Below, one piece after another: positions 21,350-32,364 of a stretch of DNA of 64,000 nucleotides. How positions within the stretch are numbered: the first letter of the stretch is position 1; each line of letters starts with the position of its first letter. Source of the stretch: Fistulifera solaris (Eukaryota; Bacillariophyta; Bacillariophyceae; Naviculales; Stauroneidaceae). Where the stretch lies: positions 806,001-870,000 of the forward strand of contig AP026125.1 of assembly GCA_030295235.1 (NCBI GenBank), in the 5' to 3' direction. Under the pieces are notes generated by a model. The model saw only the letters and a list, made by a program, of their open reading frames with translations. It did no database searches and had not been told where the DNA came from. The position numbers were made by a program, and so were the translations under genes.

Positions 21350-21912
21350 GATAAAGTTGCAATCACTTTTTATGTATGAAACACTTCATCCTGGTACCTG
21401 GTAAAGCAAGAAAGAGTATGAAGCGTTTGAATGCAACTGATCGAAAAACGCCCTTTTTGCCTTTACAATCCCCTTGCAAAATTTCACGGATTTTAGTTAG
21501 TAAGACGACATGGATTGCACTTAGCAGTTTAAAACCACAAAGTAACTATAGGCTAATATGTAAGATGAAAACCATAACGTTTCGGTGAAAAAATCAACAT
21601 ATTAAGGTTATCCAGCTTTTAGAGGTAAAACCTTAATAGAAGTTTTGAAACGGAGAATCATTTATGGATATCATTCTACACATTCGATCATAGTCCCGAA
21701 GCGGTTTTATTCGATTAAATACAATCCAAATTAATTTACGTCGTAGCAATAAGTAGAATCCGTAAAATTCTGCAAGGGGATCGTAAGGCAAAATCCGTCA
21801 AAAGTGGACGAACGAAGAAAACACCACCGATCACAAAAAGCAAAGCGAAAATCAGCCAGTCCGCCTTTTATTGTCTTGCTCATTCAGACTATCCATCATT
21901 AATCAACATCCA
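21350..21912. other. Intergenic, nothing recognised
   Basis: A 563-bp A/T-rich spacer between the divergently transcribed coiled-coil and TRAP1 genes. It contains one TACCTGGTA (21395-21403). A 70-codon frame at 21376-21588 has no recognisable features. Confidence 0.4.
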
Positions 21913-24135
21913 ATGTCAGCTTTTGCTGTCTTACGCTCTTCTCTGCGCACGCAGCTCCGCCGCAGTGCAATTCGAGCTGTAGCGGGCGGAAACGTACAGC
22001 AGCATATCCTGCCGTCACAACGAATGGCAGCCATCCAGCATCGCTCTTTTTCATCATCACCGTCCGAGTCACATGAGTTTCAAGCGGAAACTCGTCAGTT
22101 GCTGGATATTGTGACTCATTCCTTGTATACGGATAAGGAAGTCTTTCTGAGAGAACTAGTATCAAATGCGAGTGATTCATTAGAAAAGTTGCGTCACATG
22201 CAAGCGACCGGCACGGCGATTGTCGATCCCGACGTGCCACTCGAAATTCGAATCGAGTTGGACGAAGTGACTAGTACTATTACCATTACAGATACCGGCA
22301 TTGGTCTCACTCGGGAGGAAATGATATCCAATTTAGGAACCATTGCCCGATCGGGGTCCAAAAACTTCGTGCAGCAATTACAGCAGGCAGCAACGACGGG
22401 AGTCGATCCATCCAAAGGAATTATTGGACGATTTGGCGTGGGATTTTACAGTGCCTTCATGGTAGGATCTAAAGTGGACGTTCGATCCAAGTCAGCGCTA
22501 GCGGAAAATGAAAGCTTGTCGCCGAAAGTGTGGACATCGGAAGGGACGGGCACGTACGAAATTACGGATCTGGATGAAGGCGTACGACAAAGTCGAGGAT
22601 CCTCCATTGTCATTCATTTGAAAGAAGATTACTGGGATTTTATCAACGAAAGTCGCATTGAGAAGATCCTTAAGCGATATTCGAACTTCGTGGGTTTTCC
22701 AATCTATTTAAATGGAAATCGTGTGAACACTTTGGACGCTATTTGGACTAAGGATCCGAAAGAAGTCGAGCACGATGCATATGTTGACTTCTATAAATAC
22801 ATCGCCAATGCTGTGGACGATCCGTTGGATATATATGTAAGTCAATTGCGTTGCTTTTGATGAATCATCGTGCTTTTCGATACTGACCGCACTTCGTAGC
22901 ATTTCCGAGCCGATGCCCCCATTGATGTGAAAGCCCTTTTCTTCATTCCGTCGTTCCATTCAGAGAAGTATGGCATGGGCCGAATGGAACCGGGTGTTTC
23001 TCTTTACAGTCGAAAAGTCTTGATCGAATCGAAAAGTCCAGATATATTGCCCGAATGGTTGCGATTTGTCAAGGGTGTTGTCGATTCGGAGGATTTACCG
23101 TTGGCTATTTCTAGAGAAAAAGCTCAGGACTCAAACCTCATTGCCAAACTGAAACGAGTCTTGACACGAAAGTTTATAGCCCATCTCTCGAAAATGGTCA
23201 AAGATGACAAGGACAAGTTCATTGACGAATTCTATCGCGAGTACTCCTTCTTTCTCAAAGAAGGCATCTGTCAGGATTACGAGTTTCAACAACCGTTGGC
23301 AAAGTTGATGTATTTTGAAACGTCTAGAAATACAGGCAAGGATCTCATCTCACTCGATGAATACATTGGTCGCATGCAACCTGAACAAAAGGACATATAT
23401 TACATCGTTTCTCCTACGCGCGAAGCAGCATTGAACAGTCCTTATCTCGAAGCGTTTGACAAGGCCGGTGTTGAAGTGCTGTTTTTGTTTACTGCCATTG
23501 ATGACTTTGTGATGGCTAACCTGGATCAGTACGAAAGTCGAAAGCTCGTTTCCGTCGAAAAAGGAGACATTGATCTGAGTGCCTTGAAGAAAGGCGAGGA
23601 CGACGAAGACGACGATTCGTCCAGCATCTATAAATCAGACCGCGAGCTGTCCCCCACAGAAGTGATTGAGTTTTGCCATTGGTTTAAAATGGAGGTCGGT
23701 GAAAGCAAAGTAGCGTCATGCACTGCTACCAATCGACTATCCACGTCTCCAGCAATCGTCACAGATAACGAGTCGGGTGCCATGCGACGCATGATGAGAC
23801 TTGTCGACACGAGCGAAGGAAATAGAGATGGAATCCCGCTGCCGAAACAAAATGTCGAGATCAATCCGAAACACCCAGTCATCGTCGGCATTTATGACTT
23901 GAAAGAGAAAGAGCCCACACTGGCTCGGGTACTCGCCGAACAAGTATACGACAACTGCTTGGTGGCTGCCGGTCTTTTAGACGACAGTCGTTCGATGCTA
24001 CCCCGCATCAATGATCTGTTAGTTTGTGTCGTCAATGGCGCCAAATTACAAGGTGGATCCAAAGTTGATGATTCTTCAAGCAGTGAGAGCGATAGCGACA
24101 ACGAAAGCAAGCCCGAAGAAGGAAAGAAAGAGTGA
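21913..24135 (+). CDS. TRAP1: Mitochondrial HSP90 chaperone (TRAP1); one intron
   Basis: ATP-dependent chaperone of the HSP90 family. Exons 21913-22836 and 22900-24135 are joined by a 63-bp intron and give 719 residues. The start at 21913 gives an Arg-rich, acid-free leader of about 55 residues, ending near HRSFSSSPSE, typical of a mitochondrial presequence. GHKL ATPase motifs: RELVSNASDSLEKLR (Asn binds Mg-ATP), ITDTGIGLTREEM, and the lid GRFGVGFYSAFMV. Middle domain: PDILPEWLRFVKGVVDSEDLPL with the conserved SREKAQDS, where cytosolic HSP90 has SREMLQ. The C-terminus is an acidic Ser-rich tail (SSSSESDSDNESK), unusual for TRAP1, and lacks MEEVD or KDEL, arguing against cytosolic or ER forms. 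Intact frame. Confidence 0.93.
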
Positions 24136-24745
24136 TTTTTAGAGAACAGTAAGAGTTTTAAGGGTAGTGTAATTAGGTCCTCATTTAGCTAGTTTTATAC
24201 ATATGCGTCTTGAAAGTTTCCAATGTCTCCCCGTCAAGTCAGAGGCTTGCCTATCCACCATGAAAAAGGTCTACGCGTATTCTGTACAGTGCTTGTTAAG
24301 AACAATTCTTCAAACTCTCGGATATACTTATGAAAAGCAAAATGACGACGATGTAGCGCTTGTGCTACATGAGAGGACCGATCTCGGAGATTTGAAAAAG
24401 ATTCAGATGATGCTGTCGAGTTTCGTGGCGCCGAAGGGACTGCAGGTAGCACCCTTTCGTCAATCTCCAAATTTGTGCATAATGCAGGTGGTTTTTTAAA
24501 ATAATCCTTTCGTTTCGTTGCAACAGTTAAAAAATTCGAGGCGTTTCTTCGAGCATCATGCGTTTGGTTATGTAGTGCCTCGTCCTTTGTCTTCATGTTT
24601 GTGTGCTTGCAAAGACTGACATTGGGTGCATTAAGGCCTGTGTAAAGCAAACTGTTTCTATTTCACGAAGAAAAGTTATTTATAACAAGATGTAAATCAT
24701 CACGGGGGCGTCTTTTTATTGCTCGTCGCAAAGAAAACTCAACGC
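24136..24745. other. Intergenic flank of the retrotransposon
   Basis: A 610-bp stretch. Two frames overlap on opposite strands: 24203-24499 (+, 98 codons) and 24234-24650 (-, 138 codons). Neither has a recognisable domain, so at most one could be real and I cannot choose. The copia element is inserted just to the right. Confidence 0.35.
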
Positions 24746-24750
24746 ATCAT
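24746..24750. repeat. Target-site duplication, left copy (ATCAT)
   Basis: The five bases ATCAT immediately left of the 5' LTR are repeated immediately right of the 3' LTR at 31840-31844, the 5-bp duplication expected of copia integrases. Confidence 0.85.
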
Positions 24751-25201
24751 TGTCACGGAAATGCGGATAGCGGGCAGACTACTAGGGACTCAGCCAATAT
24801 GGCCGCACGACCTAATGCGAATTCCGATCCCCAAATCGGAAGCATCCGAATGTAACCTCTTGGGCGAGGCCCAAGGGTCTTTGCACGATTTGGGTTGATC
24901 GTGAAGGCGTGAAAGGTTTGCAAGCAACGCGATACAAGAATGTTAGAGCCACATACGTGAGCTCAGAATTTCAAGATAAAACAAGACCTAGTCCGATGGC
25001 AGTGACATTCTCGGCGGAACCATCACCCAGTGAGATTCCACCTTGTTCATTTGTCGGATTTGTAAAGGCTTCATAATATTGTTGTTTGGAAAACTTTGAC
25101 TGTTTATCGTCTTAGCTCTACCAGATACTTCCTCTTCTGTTGTTGCGAAACGTAGCGACTTGGTTGACAGAATTTCTGTTTCTGTCCGTCGATACGTGAG
25201 A
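24751..25201 (+). repeat. 5' LTR
   Basis: 451 bp, beginning TGTCACGG and ending ACGTGAGA. The ends form an imperfect inverted repeat (TGTCACG against CGTGAGA). The usual terminal CA is GA here. It must contain the promoter and R region; I cannot place the transcription start. Confidence 0.93.
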
Positions 25202-25220
25202 GGTTACGAGCCCAGATTCA
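25202..25220 (+). other. Primer-binding site resembling a half-tRNA (anticodon-arm) site
   Basis: Directly after the LTR comes GGTTACGAGCCCAGATTC. Its complement CTGGGCTCGTAACC has the form of a tRNA anticodon stem and loop (7-base loop between CTGGG and CC), and it closely resembles the site GGTTATGGGCCCAG used by Drosophila copia, which is primed by the 5' half of initiator tRNA-Met. It does not begin with TGG, which complements a tRNA 3' CCA end. Inference from position and similarity. Confidence 0.65.
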
Positions 25221-25300
25221 CACTATCTGGTACAGTCTTTGCAGTTGTTTGATACACGTGCCCTACTTACTCCCTTTTGTCGTCTTTCGTTATTCGCGAT

Positions 25301-26818
25301 ATGTCTTCCGATAGCGAAACTGATGACAGGAAACCTCCTCCGGTGACCGCCGGTACTCGACTCGCAGTTTCACCGAGCGCAAAAGTCGAAAAGGATGTTC
25401 AGGCCACTTTTTCCGAGCCCGTTCTCGCCAAAGTTCGGCCTTGTTCAAGGTTCTATCCCAGCTATTGGTGGTCCTCCGGATGCAAACTTTACTCGCAGTG
25501 TTAACCTTGTGCCTGCGACGCCCTACTGCTTCCGAGATCCGAATCCTTATCGCGCTGAGAAAAGTTTTAAGGATCGCATCGCCGGTCTCGACCCCAAGTT
25601 CAGTCCTACTGCGAATGACTACCGCCTTGTTGAGCTCGCTAGGATGAAGCGTTCAACCATTGTATTACGCATGGTCTCGATACGCCGTTCTACATGAATG
25701 ATCCTGCTGATCTCAGTCGTGTCATCGATCTCTTCGTGTACCATGGCAAGTTCACTTTCGACGAAGTCGCCAAGCATCTCGAAGACATGATCAAGTCCGG
25801 TGTCTTTGATCAGTACATGATCAACTCGCTAAGCGATTCGGCTGCTTTTCTGCTCAACTCGTTGGAGCTCTCCTTCCAGCGCACGATTCGTACTTCCTTG
25901 AGTTCCGGCCATGCCGCTTTGGCCCTTTGGTTTGGATGAAAATCACCGAAGAAGTTCTTCCCAACGCATTTCGCCGTGTCTCAGAGCTCGGAGAGGAGTT
26001 CACGGCGCACGTTGGTTGAAACTCCCGGTGAGAATGTTGCTGCTTGGGGCGAATGCGCGCAGATGGAGACTTTGCAGGAGTTGGAAGCTAATGACCAGCT
26101 CCCTCAGCGACCACTTGATTATTTTGCAGCAGCAGCTGTGCAAATGTTCGGTCGAAGGCGTTCCGTGTTCACTGGCACACGAAGTTGGCATCTCTCTCCG
26201 ACTTTGTGCGTCTCTCTGCCGGAAAGTCGAAGGAAGTTGCTGAAAGGATGAGCGGTTATACAAACTATCGCCGCATTCTCCATGAAGCTAAAGATTTCTA
26301 CAGCACCCTTAAGGACGATTGGGGACCGGCTAAAGGAGTTGCTACTGATGTTAGTGCTAATACTGCGGCTATCAAGAGTCTCAAAGCCGAGTTCAAGACC
26401 CTCAAGTCGAAATTCGAGTCGAACGGCACTAAAACTGCCTCCTCGAAGACCAAAGACAAGAAGGCGAACAAAGACAAGGCTGCTCCGAAGGCTAGCGGTG
26501 GTGATGGCGAAAGAAAAGCAGTGGTTCGACCGAAACTCGTTGGACTCGCATCGCGCCGAGGGCGAGCCCACCACCATGACCAAGTACGGCAAGACTTTCT
26601 ATTATTGGAGCCAAGTGCAAGCGTTGGAACCAGACTCATGGAACCGACGAGCACAAGAGCAAAGAAGAGAAGCCCGCTGATGCCAAGCCCGCCGCTCTCC
26701 TGCCGCTAATGTTGCTCAAGCTTGGACGGCACCCTTGCAGTTCTGTTGGGGTTCCGACAGCGATTCGAATAGGAAATCGGCAGGGAAGGTGAACCTTTCG
26801 ATCGAGGTCCCTTCCTGA
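25301..26818 (+). CDS. Retrotransposon gag, frame broken several times
   Basis: Nucleocapsid/capsid polyprotein of the copia element. The start is the ATG at 25301 (MSSDSETDDRKPPP); the end is uncertain because the last frames disagree (stops between 26709 and 26820). The reading is carried by successive frames: to about 25440, then to 25660, then VIDLFVYHGKFTFDEVAKHLEDMI (25725-25796), then VWMKITEEVLPNAFRRVSEL, then helix-rich segments to a Lys-rich tail. Near 26590 a block with TFYYWSKCKRW and a following His pair recalls the zinc-binding end seen in some stramenopile copia Gags. At least five frameshifts. Assigned by position and pattern, not by a strong motif. Confidence 0.6.
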
Positions 26819-27354
26819 GCCTTTTGTCCATATTTATCGGTCGTTTATTGTTGGAGCTTTCGCCGAAGCATTTTATTCTTTGCTGGTTGATTGTGGAGTG
26901 CTTTTCTTGGTGGCGTCATTTCCGTGTTGCTGCGACCATCTCGAAGTGGTTGCGTGCCCAAAGTGCCGCTCATCGTCGCTCTCTTGGTCTTCGGCCGATT
27001 CACGCCCTTTGCCCGAGCGTCTCATCTCTCTCCGTGTCGTTTCATGGTGCTTTCTTCGATCATGACGAGCATGTGGCGAGTGACGCTTACGCTCGGCGCC
27101 CCCGGTGTTGTTTATGGAGTCAACTTGGTGCCCGCCTGGCATGGCTGCTACCAGTTTCATCCAAGTGATCGCAGCCGACGTTTGCGCCGACCTCCTGATC
27201 CTTCTTCATCTTCAAACGATTCGTCTTGTCAGCATGGTGAGGATGGTGTTTTTCGGCGTCGCAAGCAAAATCGTTTTGTCGGGGAAACTGCGAGAGGAGC
27301 AAACGTCGTCGAAGACTTCAAGCGATTCCTCGTTGGGCCTTGGAGCTTCCGGAT

Positions 27355-30300
27355 ATGATTGACAGCAATGGCCATTTGTGTACCGAGTCTTTAGATTTAT
27401 CGTGTCCGCCGAACGGGCATCCTAAGCCTTGGAACCTACTGGACGACTCTCTTCTGTTTTGCTATCCCACTGGGCATTTCTTTCCAGAGGGAGCTGCTAG
27501 TGAAAGTGAGACGATGTTGCTTCGAGAGGGAGATAATAGTGTAGACAACTCTAAAGCCTACTTTGCACCGTACGCGAAGCTGCCCCCGTCTATTTATGCC
27601 CTCCCTGCTTTGCATCAAGTGCATGTCGCTGGAAAGCCTACCATGGCGGATCTGTTTCCGGTTATTTGGGATACTGGAGCCACAGTTGCTGTTACTTTCG
27701 ACCGTGCTGACTTCACGTCCTACACTCCGACTACTGGCGATAAAGTTTTGTCTGGCTTTGCTGCAGGTTCTTCGATTGCCGGCACGGGCACTCTTGAGTG
27801 GACTGTTACTCTGTCCAACGGCAAGGGCTTTACTTTTCGGATCCCTGGGCTACATGTGCCCGATGCCAATGTCCGACTCTTCAGCCCACAGTCCTACTGT
27901 CAATTGGTGAAGGCGCAACGTAACGACGAACCGCGTTTTTCAGGCGACTCGAGCCTCATTCATGTCGATCTGTTGGACGGCCACTTTCTTGATATTGTTT
28001 ACTCTCCGGAAAACAACTTGCCTACTCTGGAGATGTTCCGAAAACAATCTGTTGCTCTCAATGCTGCAAAGATTCGAAACTGTGTGACCGCGGCTGAGAA
28101 TCAAAACTTGAGTGAAGCACAGAAATTTCTTCTTCGCTTACATTTCCGATTTGTTCACCCGAAGCATGAAAAATATTCAAGCCTTGCTCAAAACCGGCGC
28201 TCGGAAAGTCTGCTGAAGTCAAAGCGCGGCGTTGTGATATTCCCAAGTGCTGCTTGCATGTATGGAAAAGGAAAGCGCAAGTCGACTGGAGCAAAATTGA
28301 CCGTCGATCGCCAATCCAAAGTTCTCTCGAAGGATATTTTAATTCCGGGCCAGAAGGTTTCAATGGATCACTTCTCTGTTTCAACGAGGGGACGTCTCTA
28401 CTCTGGTTTCGGTGGTACCAAAGATGATGAGAAGTTCAAAGGCGGTGTGATTTTTGTCGATCATGCAAGTGGATTCGTGTACGTCGTTCACGTTTTGAAT
28501 TTTACTGCTGGCGAGGGCTTTCGCGCCAAGTTGGAGTTCGAAAGTGCAATGGCTAATCACGGCATCACGGTGGTCCAATATCATACCGACAATGGCACGT
28601 TCTGGCGCAGGAGTTCACAAAGCAAATTGATACTGAACTACCAGTCGATGACTCTCAGTGGACCTGGTGCTCACCACCAAAATGCTGTTGCTGAGCGCGA
28701 TCGGAAGTATTATATCTCTTGCACGCACCACGATGCTACATGCTAAACTGCGTTGGCCGGCGATTTCTTCGGATTTGTGGCCTCAGGCGATCGATTATGT
28801 CGTTCAAAATTTCAACTACGGACCCGGCGAAAATAATTCATCTCCGGCTGATATGATCTTCAGAACAACGACCGATCGAAAAGTGTTTGCTGATATGCAT
28901 GTATGGGGATCACCCGCGTATATTTTGAACCCTCAATTGCAAGATGGGCACAAGATTCCAAAATTTGAACCTCGCTCGAGACGCGTTTTCTTGGGTTTGT
29001 CAAAGCGGCATGCATCGAATGTTCCTGTCGTTCTGAACCTAGAAACAAACCGGATTTCCGCGCAGTTCCATGTTGTTGTTGATGATTGGTTTGCCACTGT
29101 TTCGAATGTCGCTAATGAGGATGATTCTGTCGATCCGGAGACTTGGGCCGACATCTTCGCATCATCTCGCTTTCAGGTATTTTTCGATGAGGATGATCCG
29201 ATCGACTTGGATGATGAATGGTTGAGTCAAGATGAGTTGCATGTTCGAATTCAAGAGCGATCTCGCAAAATTCGAAGCGTCCAAGACACTGCTAGCCCTC
29301 CAGTTGATTTCGACAAAGTGCACCAGCGATTACGAACCGATGCCGAGCCTACAACTGAAAAGAGTTCAAACGAGCCTACATTGCAGAGGGAGCCAGAACA
29401 AAAGACAGTTACTACTCCTGTTAAATTATCTGAGCCTATTTCAAAGCCGGTTGAGCCGATTCCTGCTCCAAAGGTTGCTGTGGATGCCAAGCCTCCATCA
29501 AGTTCGCCAGCGGAAGAAGACACCAGCTGTTCCTGCCGAACCTCGCCGATCCACTCGCGAGACGTGCTCCAAAGAGATTCAATGAATTTATTACAAACGT
29601 TGCTTCGGTTGTTCTTGCGCCGATTCCTCGCGAAACTTTCTCTTTTATTGCGTCGATTCATTCCGGCCTTGTTGCTTGTTGGGATTCGGAGATCGGCGAG
29701 TTTGATTTGCGCGACCCTGTTGCTTTTGCGCTATGCAGCGTGCAAAGAAGCCAAAGAAAGGTTCCGATCCCGACTATCCAATGTATCATCAAGCAATGTC
29801 GTCTGCCGAATATCGAGAATGGCAAGAGGCGATGGTGAAAGAAATTCGAATGTTGGAGATGATGGGGACGTGGAAGAAAATTCCGCGAGCTTCAGTACCT
29901 GCGAATAAGCGCGTGATAAAATCCACTTGGGCGTTTCGGCTTAAACGTTCACCGGATGGGACACCCACGAAGTACAAGGCGAGGTTTTGTGTTCGTGGCG
30001 ACATGGAGATAAAAGGAGTAGACTACTTCGAGTCCTACTCTCCTGTCGTACAGTGGTCCACAGTTCGGTTGCTGTTAATTATGTCCATTGTCCACGGAAT
30101 GCATACCCGCCAAGTTGATTATGTCAATGCGTTTGCTCAAGCCCCTTTGCCACCTACTGAAGAGTGCTACATTGAGATGCCTCAAGGATTTCACGACGAT
30201 GGCGAAGACACTGTTTTGATGCTCCAGAAGACGCTTTCACGGAAAGTCCGACAGTCCACTCCGATTCTTCAACTTGTTGAAGGACACTTTGGAGAAGCAT

Positions 30301-31493
30301 GGTTTCAAACAGTTGGTCGACATCGATGCTTGCCTGTTCGTGCACGAAAATTATTTGTTTGACTTATGTCGATGATTGCCTTTGGTTCAGTCTCGATGAA
30401 AAGTGCATGGATGACATGATTGACACTATTGACAAGGTTTTAACTTTAACTGTGGAGTCGAAAGATGTTTCCGCGTTCTTGGGAATTCAGTTTACCCGTC
30501 GTGGAGATACTATCGAGTTGACCCAGAAAGGTCTCATTAAACGCGTCATCGAAGCCACCGACATGGCTGATTGTAATTCTTGCGACACGCCTGCTGAAAA
30601 CAAGCCATTGGGAAAAGATTTGGCTGGTGCTGCGTTTGCCGAGTCTTGGAATTATGCTTCGGTTGTCGGAATGTTGCTCTACTTGTCGTCAAACTCTCGA
30701 CCGGATATTGCATTTGCTGTCCACCAGTGCGCTCGCTTCACTCATTCACCACGGCAAAGTCATGCTAAAGCAATCAAGAGAATAGTGCGTTATTTAAAAG
30801 GAACGGCCGATCGTGGTTTGGTGATGCGTCCGACGAAAGAGTTGAAAATTGATTGTTTTGTTGATGCCGACTTTGCCGGATTGTGGGGTGCGGAAGATCC
30901 TGAAGATCCGATAAGTGTGAAGTCGCGTACTGGTTATATTTTGACGCTCGGCAATTGCCCCCTACTTTGGGTATCGAAGCTACAGTCTGAAATCTCTCTA
31001 AGTACGATGGAGAGTGAATATGTCGCATTGAGTACCGCCATGCGCGATGTTTTGCCGATGCGAAGACTTGTTACTGCTGTTGCTAAGGCTATTACTGGAG
31101 AAGACCAAGTCGAGAGCATTGCCCATTCGGATGTATTTGAAGACAACAATGGAGCGCTCACTCTTGCTACAATTCCGCTGGATGACCCCTCGCTCGAAGC
31201 ACTATGGCACGAAATATCATTTCTTCCGACAACATGTTCAAAGTGGTGAATTGAAAATCAACAAGATTGACACTAAAGAACAGCTTGCGGATATCATGAC
31301 GAAAGGATTGCCTAGGGAAACGTTTACCTATCTTCGAGACAAGTTAATGGGTTGGGTTGAAAGTGATCCCTCTTCGTCTGAGAGGGAGTGTCACGGAAAT
31401 GCGGATAGCGGGCAGACTACTAGGGACTCAGCCAATATGGCCGCACGACCTAATGCGAATTCCGATCCCCAAATCGGAAGCATCCGAATGTAA
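27355..31493 (+). CDS. Retrotransposon pol (protease-integrase-RT-RNase H), frame broken several times
   Basis: Polyprotein of the copia element. In order: aspartic protease (VIWDTGATVAVTFD, 27661-27700); the GAG-pre-integrase region with the His pair of RLHFRFVHPKH; integrase core with the catalytic acids in VSMDHFSV, YHTDNGTF and HHQNAVAER; integrase C-terminal part DMHVWGSPAYILNPQL; an acidic Pro-rich linker; RT beginning EYREWQEAMVKEIRML with KARFCVRGD and the catalytic TYVDDCLW (30361-30384); and RNase H with CFVDADFAG, STMESEYVALS and QLADIMTKGLP. The last codons read 105 bp into the 3' LTR. Frames change near 28715, 29520-29730, 30235-30360 and 31190. Some 500 bp between gag and this start carry no clear frame. 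Confidence 0.85.
31380..31388 (+). other. Polypurine tract
   Basis: GAGAGGGAG abuts the 3' LTR, where the plus-strand primer of LTR elements lies. It is also part of the pol frame. Confidence 0.75.
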
Positions 31494-31839
31494 CCTCTTG
31501 GGCGAGGCCCAAGGGTCTTTGCACGATTTGGGTTGATCGTGAAGGCGTGAAAGGTTTGCAAGCAACGCGATACAAGAATGTTAGAGCCACATACGTGAGC
31601 TCAGAATTTCAAGATAAAACAAGACCTAGTCCGATGGCAGTGACATTCTCGGCGGAACCATCACCCAGTGAGATTCCACCTTGTTCATTTGTCGGATTTG
31701 TAAAGGCTTCATAATATTGTTGTTTGGAAAACTTTGACTGTTTATCGTCTTAGCTCTACCAGATACTTCCTCTTCTGTTGTTGCGAAACGTAGCGACTTG
31801 GTTGACAGAATTTCTGTTTCTGTCCGTCGATACGTGAGA
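31389..31839 (+). repeat. 3' LTR
   Basis: Reads the same as the 5' LTR over all 451 bases by eye. It contains the stop of the pol frame at 31491. It is followed by ATCAT (31840-31844), the right target duplication. Confidence 0.93.
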
Positions 31840-31844
31840 ATCAT

Positions 31845-32364
31845 GGTCGCGCCTCGCGCGATCGCGTCGCGAAAAAATGCTCCATCTTACGGGTTACGGG
31901 ACTGATGATCTTTGAAGTCGTGAGTTAGGGGACAGTGGCTTAAAGTGTAAACGGAGTATTACTTTTTCCAAGACAGGATTTCGGTCACGAGACAAAACTA
32001 CCTTTTACTCACTTTGCTTCCCTCGTATCTGCAAACGTCACGCGTAAACCTTCAAAAATTATTATTTTAATATTTGCTTGTATTGTGAGACACTCTGTTG
32101 CATTTCCAAGCCGTTGCGCGATCATATTTGTCGAGAAATAACATCATTCCTTAGGGGTTATCGCTGCGCTAAGGGCAGCGTTAACCAGAGTTGATCCTAA
32201 ACCTTACTTCGCCTCAAGTTTTACGTCCTCCCGGAATTCCCAAGAACACACCGCAGCCGCAGGGTCAGAATTTCGGTTCATTTCCTCTCCATTCCATTTT
32301 CGTCCAAATCTATTTACAAGAAGTAGTCGTAAACACAAATTCTTGTGCAAAAGGAGCATCATTA
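31845..32364. promoter_or_regulatory. 5' region of the ABHD-type gene
   Basis: 520 bp between the retrotransposon and the hydrolase. It begins with a CpG-rich palindromic patch (GCGCCTCGCGCGATCGCGTC, 31850-31869, then GCGA) unlike the rest of the window. No gene is seen. The insertion puts an LTR about 530 bp upstream of the hydrolase start, so LTR effects on its expression are conceivable. Confidence 0.4.

Larger units (their letters stand above)
24751..31839 (+). mobile_element. Ty1/copia-type LTR retrotransposon, complete (CoDi-like)
   Basis: A 7,089-bp element with 451-bp LTRs, primer-binding site, gag, pol in the copia order (protease, integrase, reverse transcriptase, RNase H), polypurine tract and a 5-bp target duplication. 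The two LTRs read identical throughout, so insertion is recent. Integrase before RT makes it Pseudoviridae/copia, and diatom members are called CoDi; which CoDi lineage cannot be told without a tree. It lies between TRAP1 and the ABHD-type gene and interrupts no recognised gene. The reading frames contain many single-base frameshifts of the same kind as the host genes, so I do not conclude that the element is dead. Confidence 0.95.

Noticed and set aside
24203-24650. Two overlapping frames on opposite strands (98 and 138 codons)
   Set aside because: No recognised motif in either and no way to choose; left as intergenic.
28658-30362. Programmed frameshifting in the retrotransposon pol
   Set aside because: Too many shifts, at unrelated sites, and the same type of break occurs in host genes without any slippery-site plus pseudoknot pattern.
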